Shown here one piece after another: positions 22,270-32,568 of a stretch of DNA of 64,000 nucleotides. Under the pieces are notes generated by a model, which was not told where the DNA came from, made no database searches, and worked only from the letters and a program-made list of their open reading frames with translations. Both the position numbers and the translations under genes were made by a program. This stretch comes from Strobilurus pachycystidiatus. Taxonomy: Eukaryota > Basidiomycota > Agaricomycetes > Agaricales > Physalacriaceae. The stretch's first letter is position 1, and the number at the start of each line of letters is the position of its first letter. Location: assembly GCA_019915135.1 (NCBI GenBank), contig JAHLMK010000001.1:3162001-3226000 (forward strand), in the 5' to 3' direction.

Positions 22270-24293
22270 TCACAGCGATCTATATATCTCTTGCAGAACT
22301 CTGCTATGCTCGTCTTCTACCGCCTTTCGCCTATCAGGACGCTCATGATCAGTCTGGACAACATCCACGGATCAGCCCACCTCACCTAATGTTTCCCTTT
22401 TCCTGTTTGGAGGACGTTAATGAATGACACTCCGCTGTATGCAGAAGCCTCACCGAAGTGCGCGGTAATGTTCCTTTCAAAACCACAACAATTCGTCGCG
22501 GAGTCGTGATACGCTCGTGAGCGAATAGTCTCGCGTTGAACCCCGCCGTTCTTGTGATGATTTCGCCCTTGAAGGCTTCTATATCGACAGCGAGATCAAT
22601 GGGTTCCACAAACAGAACTGGCAGTGGTTTATTGTGACCAACGACTGTGCAGTTGAACACGATGTCCGCGCAGGATGTCAGAATGTTGTCCTCGATAGAC
22701 CTATAATCTCAATCAGCATTCACTTCGAACGGATGGTTCATCGCATTGCTACTTCGTATCGCAGAACCACACTCCCCCCGAACCTGTTCTGATCCAATCA
22801 TCATTGCGTCCTCCTGCGAGTAGGGTGGAGGTTGATACCGGACGGTTAGTAATTGCGCAAGCACATTCACATTCACTCACTAAAGACATACCACCCAGGC
22901 CGTACTTCTTCGAAGAGATCACCGGTGATATGACCATCGGGGCGGTTTCGGATGATGGGGTGCGGACAACTGGCCGAGCTTTCATGGATGAAAAAGTCAT
23001 ACAGGACACCAGTGCGCCCCACGGACTCAACGTCCCGAGCAGGTATGAAATCGACTCCCAGGCCTGGTATCATTCGCATCGCCGGCAATGTTTTTGCAGA
23101 CGCCATATCTGAGATCATACAAGGACCTCAGAGTCGACAATCTTAGAATTAAGACTTCCAGAAGTGATTGATCACTCACCTACTTCCGTGGTGGCGTACA
23201 TCGTCTGTGACGAGACACTGAGAGCTCCAGTAATGAACGGTGCAGATCATACTTACCGTGGCAGGAATACCATTTTTGATAACCCAAGCTTCGTCCTCTG
23301 GATTGAATGCAGCACCTGTATACGATATCTGGCGCATATCTCGCAGGATTCGTAGGACCTCATCGTCATTGCGTGCAATGGCCACAAGGACAGAGAGCCA
23401 GGGCGCGTAGAGGAAGAGGCGGTTGACACCACAATTCTTCACAAGCATCTTGAGTTCGTCGGCGCCGAAATCTGAGCAAGAAGTCTCTACGAGGCATTGC
23501 CCAGAGTAGCTGAGGTAACTCATGGCTGAAGGATGTTAGCTCGGGGATTACGGGGAATGGGAGCGCAAGCTAACCTGTTGCGGTCCCAACATGGGCGAAA
23601 GACCCCAAGTTATTGAAGACATCTTGGGTGTCATAGCTCCCAAGCCAGGAGCCTGTCCACTGGGCCTTCGCTTGCGCGTGGAACCAAACATGACTCTCTC
23701 GAATAGGCTTTGGTTTTCCAGACGTCGTGCCACTGGTGTGGAATATCATCGCCGTATCTTGCCCATTCACCTCCGGCAACGCGGGAATGGTCAACCCATG
23801 GCCACGGAAAAGAGTGTGGAATTCTGGGACCACGAATGACGGCAAATCAACAGCGGTGACTGCATCAGTGAATTCTTTGTCGTAGATGAGCGCCTTTCCC
23901 TCGCACGCCACGAGCAGGTCGTTGACGACTGCTACGCCGGCAAAGTTGACGCTGAAGATCTGAGGGACGTAGCCCGCTAGAGAGATGCCATAGAGATGAA
24001 CCAAGTCAGTGTAATCGTGGCCGGTGAGCCTGTGGTTCGATCAGCAGGGTATTCCCAGACAGAGCGTGGGGTGACAGGTCCTACCAGAGACCGACAACAT
24101 CATGAGTGCGCACACCAATTGCATGCAGCTCAGAGTACCAATGACCTCCAGCAATCCGCACCTCGTCCAGAAATCTCTGGTAAGAGACATTTTCCCATTC
24201 AAGGGCTGGTGAGCGGTGAATCAGCGGTTTGAGCAAGATCGCGTCTGGTCTGCTGGAGAGGGAGTCTACGATTCTGTGCATGAGGTGCGCCAT
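22270..24293 (-). CDS. Stand-alone adenylate-forming enzyme (ANL / NRPS-like A domain), 523 aa
   Basis: Nine exons in transcript order: 24293-24085, 24029-23575, 23525-23257, 23204-23180, 23108-22881, 22813-22753, 22700-22454, 22402-22386, 22330-22270; introns 49-71 nt, all phases closing. The protein activates a carboxylic acid as acyl-AMP. Core motifs are A3 (FHTSGTTSGKPKP), A5 (MYATTEV), A8 (FRGRNDDWIRTG) and A10 (LPRTSEKGNIRRK), the last formed only by joining exons 7-9. After A10 come about twenty residues and a stop: there is no carrier domain and no reductase domain, unlike the A-T-TR adenylate reductases it resembles. The substrate cannot be told. It could act with a separate carrier protein or CoA. 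It sits beside the NACHT gene with no partner biosynthetic gene in sight. Confidence 0.88.
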
Positions 24294-25647
24294 GACGGTT
24301 AGGAAGGGCAGTCAACAATAGAGAGCAGTTTTATAGTCCAGGCCAGCAATAGCCGATGCCACCATCATCGTGGGGAGAAGAAGAGAAGGTTGGCTATTGA
24401 ATGAATGTCCATGATACCGGACTTACTGGGATTTCGACTCTGCCAATAAGCCCGCCTGGGAAAGCAACTGTCAGGTTCGGTCAAGGATTTATAACCAGTC
24501 CTGTACCCTGCCTCCACCACGTACACCACCGCTTGGAGTTTTGATCCTGTCGGGACCAAAGCAGGCAACATTATATTGACGTCAATTTGATTACCAATTT
24601 ACTCAGTTTCCACGTAAAATCAAGCAAAATTTGTTGGCCTTGAAACGGATCGTGCTAGACCTCAAATCGATGTCGGCGCTCGCACGTTGATTCAGGCTTT
24701 GGTTGGCTTTGGTTGGGGTCCAACTCGACTTAGTTTTGGACTCTGCCATCTCGCGTCAAGTCTGATCGCCATCGGACTCTATCCGGCTCTCTACAGGACT
24801 TGGATTTTTTTTTCGACAAGTCGCTCTCCATGCCCAGAATGGCAGGTGGTTGGCCAATTTGCCAGACTTGCCTCCCACCACGACCGTCGCTGCTCTTCTC
24901 ACCATCATTTGCCCGTGCAGACCGCCTCATCAGCCTCGCTTTCGACACACATGGGTCCCGTTGGGACATTTCGCATTGACGACTGCTGGTCTCACAAATT
25001 CGGCCCGCAGTGCGTATTTTTTTGTCATTTTTTTTGTCGCTCACAATTTTGCCAGCAGCCAATGCCGATCGCCTACCCCGTCGCCACAACGCCATCACAC
25101 CGCTAGTCCGTCGCGCTGCCATAACATCTTTTCCATCCTAGTGGGCGGTGCCAGCTTGCAGCTTCGTCCGTTATGCCCCCTCTGCCTACCCACTGCTAGT
25201 TTTCAATGCCTCATCTTGCAAAGTATTACAATGTATCAATTATATACAGAAATAACACATTTCTTCACTATCTTTGGAGCAACGACAACGCTGGCTGTAC
25301 TAACTAAGTCTACATTCCAATTTTTCGAACCAGAAAAAAAAATTAGCCAGTCAGGCACATAGACCTCAAATCGACGTCTGAGGAGGTCTGAGGCCTCCGA
25401 CCCCTGCGAGAAGTCGCCTGCCCTACCTAGATTTGAGGTCGAAACAGGATCGGGCCGGAAGTCTGAGGGCCGGAGCCGAGACGGACTAAAACGCTCGCGG
25501 TGGTGTACAATATACAACGTCCATACCAGCACAGTTCCCAGTTCCCTCGCAAAGTGTCCTTTTGTTCTGTTTTTTTTTGGGTGAAATTACAATATGTACG
25601 ATAAACATTAAACAACAAAAAGTAGCTACAAAACGCCCAACAACCGA
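24294..25647. other. Gene-free region with a dispersed repeat motif
   Basis: No gene is recognised. TAGACCTCAAATCGATGTC at 24656-24674 recurs with one mismatch at 25360-25378, in the same orientation, and a shortened inverted copy (TAGATTTGAGGTC) lies at 25428-25440. Long T runs occur near 24808 and 25018-25040. It looks like transposon debris. Confidence 0.5.
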
Positions 25648-27570
25648 CTAGTCTGAAGATTTCTTCTTCTTTTTCTTGGGTGATGATGCCTCGCCGTTAG
25701 GTTGCGCCTCAGCGGCTGCCTTTTCGGCCTTGCGAGCCTTCTTCCTGGCCTTCCTCTCCTCTTCGGTCTCCTGTAGTGATATGAGATGATGAAGTCAAGC
25801 AATAGAATGGAAAACCCACCTCAGGCTGAGCCTCCGCGACTTCACTCTCCCGTCTCTTCCTCTTCTTCTCTTTCTTGTCGCTAACCTCGGGCTCCATCGA
25901 GACATCGCCGTCAGCATCCACAGCTTTCTCCTTCTCAGCCTTCTTCTTCGCCCTCTTCTCCTCCTTGGCCTTCTTCTTCTCTTCCTTCACGTCCAACACA
26001 GCCTTCACCGCAATTTCCATGGGGTCTTCACGCTGCGTCGACACGAAATCGGCACTGGTGTTGTACGTCTTGGCATCTGCGGACATGTCGAATCGTTGCT
26101 GCTGTTTGCCGTTACCAGCGAACCGCTTCACCCCGGAAGCGTCGCCTGCATACTCCAGCGCGCGTAAACGAGACTCGAGTTTGGCACGGTGGGCGAGTCC
26201 TATTGAAGGGGCGTCTTCCACAGATTTGTCGTCGGGCTCTGCTAGGGCATCGACACGTATTGACAGGGCGGCTTTCGTCGCGACCATGCGAGCCATCTGA
26301 TTATTCGACGGTGAGCTTGATCTCCATCGACGAGTAGTCTGCTGCTTACCTTGCCCTTGAGTTTCGGAGGTGCTTGGCCAATGAGAGATGCGTGGTATAT
26401 CAAGCCGTATTTTGGCGTATCGTGTTTCGTCTTGAGGGCGCGGAAGAGAGCCTTTTCAGCTCCGAGAATTTGCACCGTCGAAGCTGGATGCTTGGCGAGA
26501 CTCATCAAGCTTCCGGCATGGCTGATGAGGCGTGCACCGACGAGCTCGCCAACTAGGGCGGTGAGGTTGGGTGCAATGGCATTCATGCGGTTGCGGAGGT
26601 ATTCGGAGAGCTGGGTGCGATAGGTAGAGATGGAGATGACCTGGTCGCAGAGGGAATGTATGTGGTCGATGTCAGAGTCGGATATTTCTGTACCCATGGA
26701 AATTTCGGCGGCGGCCTTGACAGCGGCTTCGAGGTCTTCGGGGAGGATGGAGGCAAAGGAAGTGGAGGAGGCATTGGTTCGGAAACCCATGAGACGAATA
26801 ACCTTGGCGTATGCCATGTTGTCGACGATGATTTTTGCGAGTTCGGGGAAGTGCCAGCCGTACCATTCCTTGACACGCATGGCGTAGATATTGATTTCCT
26901 TGTCAAGGTCGTCGAGGAGGGCGATTGCCTGGACAATCATCGTGTCGACTTTGTCGGGCGAGAATTTGATTTTGAACCTGCGCGGTGTTAGCGATATTTA
27001 CCTCAAGTTTGGCAGTGGAGCTTACCGAGAAAGCGAGTGACTGAGACCCAAGCTCATTGTCGACAAGTCTTTGGGGTCCAAGCCATCGAGGAGGGAGGCA
27101 AGTTGGCTACGGATACCGCGGAACAGGTCAAGTCCGGCAGAGCTATACGTTGTCTTGATGCTCAATGCCTCCTTGATTGCGCTGCCTAAGAAATAGCTCA
27201 GGCAAAAAGGTTCGGCTGGACTGGTGCAAGCTCACCTATTGAAGGTTCTGCAACAACAAGCGACTCTTTTCCTTTGCCCTTGCCAGCAATCTCGTCCGTG
27301 AGGAACTTTTTCAAGCCTGGGCCGAGTTTTCCTTCCTGCAGCGCTGTCATGTCTTCCACCGCAGTCGCTGTTGTCGTGAACCGGTGGATAGCCTTCAATT
27401 TCAGTCTGTATAATGTGAGTATAGCAGTCGACGAGCCACATTGCGACGCACAATTTGCTAGCCTTGTCAGGACTTTCGAATTCTTTCCATAGGTCGACGT
27501 CCTCCGGGGTCGCCGACTTGGACATTTTGAAAAGGCAATAGCCCATCGCTGTCTCGTAGAGGACCAGCAT
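25648..27570 (-). CDS. NOP58: NOP58, box C/D snoRNP core protein (558 aa)
   Basis: Six exons in transcript order: 27570-27452, 27405-27236, 27185-27026, 26977-26350, 26296-25820, 25770-25648. Nop58 binds box C/D snoRNAs with Nop56, fibrillarin and Snu13 and is needed for 2'-O-methylation and 18S rRNA processing in the nucleolus. Seen: the N-terminal [16 protein letters not shown], then [15 protein letters not shown], the coiled-coil region beginning [19 protein letters not shown], and the NOP domain with [20 protein letters not shown] and [13 protein letters not shown]. The C-terminal tail is rich in Lys and Glu and ends KKKKKKSSD, as expected for this family. It shares a short divergent promoter (about 180 bp) with the PhoD-like gene. 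Confidence 0.96.
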
Positions 27571-27747
27571 CGTCGGTCAGATGAGAAGAGGACGGACGGG
27601 GAGGAGGTGGAGGCCGACGCGTTGAAGGCAAAAAGTAGAACTTTTTTTCAACACGTGGGAAGGCGGACATCTGCGGCACTCGGAACCCGGGCCGAGAAGT
27701 TACTTTCGGCCCTGCTGCTCCTCCAAGTTACCTTGTCTACTGCCACC

Positions 27748-30123
27748 ATGTTACATTCTGAGGCGCTGTTTGTTGCCTTCTCATCCTCTCTATTTCGCCT
27801 ACTGACGTGGGGATTTCTGCGCTGGGTAAACATCTCTCTCATGGATACTCTAGTATCTCAATGTCTTATACCTGCAGGCGCCGACGAGGCTTTTAGCGTA
27901 CGGCGTGTTCTTCACCTTCCCATTGTGGCTCGTCGCATCGTGGATGAAACCTGTATATGCAAAGGAGACCGTTCCGGTACACGAGAAGTCGGAGAAGCCC
28001 AAAGTGCGTAGCTCTTCGTCATTCAATTCGAAACACCTCACCGGCGCTCCTTAGGCCAAGGCATACGTCGAGAGCGACGATCGCTTTCTTAATCTCGCTC
28101 TATCTCTTCCTACATCCTCAAAGACTATCAGCCGTATCTCTGCTGGATTGAATTGGCTCCTCATTCTTGCAGTTGCGGAATTTATTACGACACCCTACGT
28201 CGACACTGCTGCTGACGTCGTGTTCACCCGCATTGGAGCGGTGAACCCTGACAATGTCAAGATCCTTACTCGGGTACCACCGACATACTACGAAGAAGGT
28301 GTTCACGTCGTTTGGAGAGAGCACTCGACCGCGACGGATAAAGAAGTTGCTTGGAATCACGGGCCGGAGCTGATATTCAAAGAAGCCAGTGATTGGGTTG
28401 ACGTCGCGAACATCAAGGGTCTTTGGCCAAACACCCAGTATGAGTGTGAGTCTCCCATTGACTTTGATGCATTGACAGCAAGACAAACGACGCCACAGAT
28501 TCGCTCGCTGCTACGAATGGCTCGCTTCTACCGTATCCCGAAAGCCCTATCAAGTTCCACACTTTCCCAGACCCACGGTTACCTGGAAACAGGTTCAGCT
28601 TCTTGGTCTCTTCCTGCATGACGCCCAACTTCCCTTATCTTCCGCTCCAAGGCCGTCGTATCAAAGGCTATGATCTCATGAGCGACGCACTGTTCCCCCA
28701 AGTAGACGCTGAGACCGAAGAAAGTGACGAAGCCCTCCTCAAGCCTAAATCCCTCATCCCCGAATTTCTCCTCTTCCTTGGCGACTTCATATACGCCGAT
28801 GTACCTCTTTGGACCGGGCCCACTGCTGAGGATTATAGACGGCTGTATCGCCGAAATTATCAAAGCTCTAGCTTCAGGAAGATATATGAGCGTATTCGTA
28901 CGTATCTAGTCATCTATAGTCTCATGGTCAAGTCTGAATTGCCACCAAACAGCCATGTTCCATGCTTACGACGACCACGAGGTAAGTCGATGTACGTGCC
29001 AACTCTATCTTGCCTCACGAACACATTTAGTTCCTCAACGACTTTGCTGGAGACGACGACGAGGCCAAAGTACCATTCCTGAACGCCACGGACGCTTTCA
29101 AGATCTACAACGCTGACGGAAACTATAACTCCATCCACGATGGCCATTACTACTACGACTTTAGATATGGGGACTCTGCTTTCTTCGTCATGGACACGCG
29201 AAGATACAGGACTGCCGACACGGAAGATCTCTCATCTCGTGTCTTGCTCGGTGATGCTCAGCTTGCATCGTTTTATGACTGGCTAGCTCGGGTACGCTTT
29301 CTTCGGTCGCTTGGCGACATCTGGCTCAGATTCTTCAACAGGTCAACGAGACGGCTGTCTTCAAGTTCGTCGTGACATCTGTCCCGTTCACCACACTTTG
29401 GAGCGGGAACGCTGTTGTTGACGCTTGGGCTGGCTTCCCAACCGAACGACAATCGGTTCTTGAGGCTCTTCACTCAGTCCCCAATGTTGTCATCCTCTCG
29501 GGAGATCGCCACGAGTTTGCTGCCATCGAATATAGTCACGAAACTCTGTACACCGTTAGAGAGTTTTCAACAAGGTATTTCCACATGAAATCTTGGTATC
29601 TCCCTCTACTGACAGAATTGTCATCTAGTCCATTGAGCATGTTCGACGTCCCCCTCATCCGCACTCTGAGCATGCAAGGCAAAGAGATGGTCAAGCAGTC
29701 AAAGATGATCACGAAGCCCGGCGAGGATGGCGCGGAGGTAGAGTATGAAATCGTCGAGGAAGAGATACCGGCGGAACGTGTTTTAAAATATGTTCCTCTC
29801 GGGAATCACAAATGGTCAGCCGTATTGTGCACTATCCTGCTCACTGATACTGACCTGATGTATTAGGTCAACTATAGAAGTAGACACCAAAGACTCACAA
29901 GAGCCGAAGCTGACCTTGAAGCTCAGCGTCAACGGCCAAACTGCTTACACGTTAGTCTGTTTTCTCTATTGTGGCGTCAGCATTGATTGAGTTTGCTCTC
30001 AGGTATAATATGATCGGGAAGCCGGTCAAATTATCTTCATCCACCGCGCTTGGTGCATTCGTTGCCACCGGAATCAAGGACGTGTTCGATAAGATAGGTA
30101 TACACCCTAGTAACTGGTTCTGA
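27748..30123 (+). CDS. PhoD-like phosphatase, membrane-anchored (635 aa)
   Basis: Ten exons: 27748-27825, 27878-28003, 28055-28445, 28499-28897, 28953-28981, 29031-29291, 29342-29574, 29629-29814, 29867-29950, 30003-30123; introns 49-55 nt. Metal-dependent PhoD family enzymes hydrolyse phosphate esters or diesters. The N-terminus has hydrophobic segments (LFRLLTWGFLRW; LLAYGVFFTFPLWLVASW; WLLILAVAEFI), so it is membrane-bound. Catalytic-domain motifs include FLLFLGDFIYAD, the segment FHAYDDHEFLND across exons 5-6 (exon 5 is only 29 nt), FFVMDTRRYR, and VVILSGDRHEFAAIEY with metal-binding His. The substrate is not known. Length and motif order match basidiomycete homologues. The donor of exon 8, GTCAGC, is weak. 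Confidence 0.9.
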
Positions 30124-30494
30124 GTACTCTAATATTCTACATCGTATCGTACTATGCTACATATATATCTAGCTTCTCGGCTGTATTACTTGCGATTGTG
30201 TGTATCCGTCTGCTCCTTGACTCAAATGGTGACGCGGGAGGAAAGAAAATTCTGAAACACTCGACGGTATGACCGCCTCGGAAGTTCCACATACCCAGTG
30301 AATGCCCCCCCCCCACTAGTTGAAATGTAGTCAATCAAGGGAACACGGTATTACTCAACCAGTACCTCCACGCAGCAGCCGAGCGCTTAGCGCTGATAGC
30401 TAACCAACCTACAGATGTTTATTTCGGATATTGACTGAGGACTTATAAGCATAGGGCCTTAGCGCGAGGTCTCTCCATCCTTTCAATCACAATA
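30124..30494. other. Intergenic region
   Basis: It contains a run of ten C at about 30306-30315 and no recognisable gene. It holds the 3' region of the PhoD-like gene and the upstream region of a small membrane protein. Confidence 0.45.
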
Positions 30495-30818
30495 ATGTCC
30501 ACCGTCAATACAGAGAATGTCACTGTCATTTCGAATGAGGAAATCCTGTTTCTTATCATCCTCATTCGTATGTGCACTATATCATCGTGCCATGTATACA
30601 CCTGACTTACCATATGCATGCCTACAGTTGCTGTACTCATTGTCTGCGTCAGCATAGCCATCGTGCTTCTGTACCTGCTCAAACGCTGTCAGCGACGCGG
30701 TGCTCAGGCTGTGGTGGACGTACCAGAGCTCTATAAGATTGACCTGTTCGTACCGGAGGCCCAATGTGGCGTTACAGAGGTCGCTTGCAACTACTACGGC
30801 GTCATTCAAATTGGGTAA
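30495..30818 (+). CDS. Small single-pass membrane protein (87 aa)
   Basis: Exons 30495-30567 and 30628-30818, intron 60 nt with GTATGT donor and CTACAG acceptor. The N-terminal 17 residues carry an Asn-Val-Thr sequon, followed by one long hydrophobic stretch (about 27 residues, ILFLIILILAVLIVCVSIAI), then the basic LKRCQRRG and a short soluble tail. The stop TAA overlaps a further GTAAGT donor. Splicing there to 30912 would extend the protein in frame to 31215, antisense to the tetraspanin 3' coding end. I prefer the short form. Not recognised; function unknown. Confidence 0.5.
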
Positions 30819-30990
30819 GTCCCTACTCTTCCAATAACCCAGCAGCTCATCCTCGGATCAAGCAAGCATTGACTGCGATGTATCATACTAGACATCACCT
30901 TCATAACGTAGTTATGGCATCCCGAACTTGAACTTGCTCCGTATATATGGTACAAGAGGATCGTGCGCGTATTATCATGTAGTGGAACCT

Positions 30991-32464
30991 CTATCTGTGC
31001 GATGCACTCTTCCTATCCTCTCTAAACGTCAAGCTCGAGGGCGCCCTAGAATACTGAGGCCGAATAACCTGCCTGAGTTTCTCCGCATCCGCCATGACAT
31101 CCCCGCGCGTAAGGCGATACTGCCTGGGAGTGATCCCTTTCCCGAACGTCTCCGTAACGTGGTTAGAGCACACCAGCGAGACACCTATGTTCAACAAATG
31201 GAGAGGCACGAGTGAAAAGGTCGCCGCCCACACCGCGCCTAAATTGTCGCGTTCGAATCTATACAGCTTCCCCTTGCAGCCAGGTAGGCCCGTCCTTGGG
31301 TAGCACCGCCTGCTTGGCACGGCGTCATGCAGGGGGTTGTAGAAGCCGCAGCAGTGTAATGCATTCTGTATGAGGAGACGGCCATGGGCAGTATAGTAGT
31401 TGTTCCAAGAAAACGAAAGTTTGTGATCTAAAGAAAAGGTGGATCGCTTGTACGCTGTGTAACCGACGGCTAGCATGGACACGAAGGCAGGCCAGAGTAG
31501 CAGAGCATAGATCGCAAGGATAGGACGCGAGTTGAGGATGGTGCCAGTCAAGCCGACGATTGAAGTCAAAAGGAGGATCGAAGCACCGAGAGTGATCAGG
31601 ACGAGAATATCGTAGTCCGCGACGTACATCACGTCGGCGTTCACCCAAGCTATTGACAGATGGATCAAGATCGCGAATAGCTGCTAAGCGCGAGGAATGG
31701 AACTCACTGCGGAACCACGCGGAAAGACCATATACCATCGCGGCGATCCCGTAGGACAGGACAGTCAAGACAGATAGGATCAGACACCATTTCTTCCCGG
31801 GCCATTGACTCAACCCGTCCATTCCCAGACCTTCCCCGTTCTCCGTGCTGTTGAAACGCGTTCTTCTCCTCTTTCGTGTATTTACGCGCGGTATCGGCCA
31901 GCGATTCGTAAACCGATCTGTCGTTCCAACTCGAGGTATTAGGGTAGAATGCCCTGAGTCGATAGAGCTATGTGTGCTCCTTGCGTCAAAACGGGTCCGA
32001 CCGAAAGGCAGTGACAAGATAGATGAAGAGAGTGGCGCCTTGAAGGAGATCAGACTGGCGCCGCGGGAGACGAGGGAAGGTTCGACGTTGCGCTTAGGCG
32101 TATACGAGTCTGTAGATGGTATCCGAAGAGTGACAGAGGAAGCAGTGGAAGCAGTGTATCGTCGCTTATTAGGTTCGACAAAGTTCGGTGTAGGGAGGCG
32201 CGTCGGCGCATCCCTTGGAGTCAGAGGAACAGGACTAAAAGCACGTTCTGCCCCAATTTCCATCTCCGTAGGCGATGTGCACAGAATGCTCGCAAACTCG
32301 GCTTGCTCTTCATTGTCGTACGGCGACGGTAAGGGCGGTAGCGTCTTTTCGTGATCTCGACCATTACGTCTACTTGACGGCAGTTGTTGGTCTACGTACG
32401 CGCCAGACCGACGTCGAAGGCTATGAGCATCAGCAATTGGGTGTGAAGACGGTCTGCGACTCAT
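30991..32464 (-). CDS. Tetraspanin-like protein (basidiomycete Tsp2 type), 471 aa
   Basis: Two exons in transcript order: 32464-31708 and 31649-30991; intron 58 nt. The first about 215 residues form a long Ser/Arg-rich cytosolic region, as in fungal Tsp2 proteins and unlike animal tetraspanins. Four membrane segments follow: one before the intron (LILSVLTVLSYGIAAMVYGL) and three after (ILVLITLGASILLLTSIVGL; ILAIYALLLWPAFVSML; WAATFSLVPLHLLNIGVSLV). The large outer loop carries the tetraspanin hallmark CCG (ALHCCGFYNP) and two more Cys. An in-frame upstream start at 32533 would add a peptide encoded by TATG/TGTA repeats; I consider that 5' UTR. Such proteins are linked to polarised growth and infection structures in fungi. 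Confidence 0.85.
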
Positions 32465-32568
32465 GGAAGTAATGGTTGAAGTCCCGATCGAGATCAATAA
32501 AATGTATATATGTATGTAAGTATGTATGTGCAACCAAACTCTACTGTAAATCTACACGTATACTCTTC

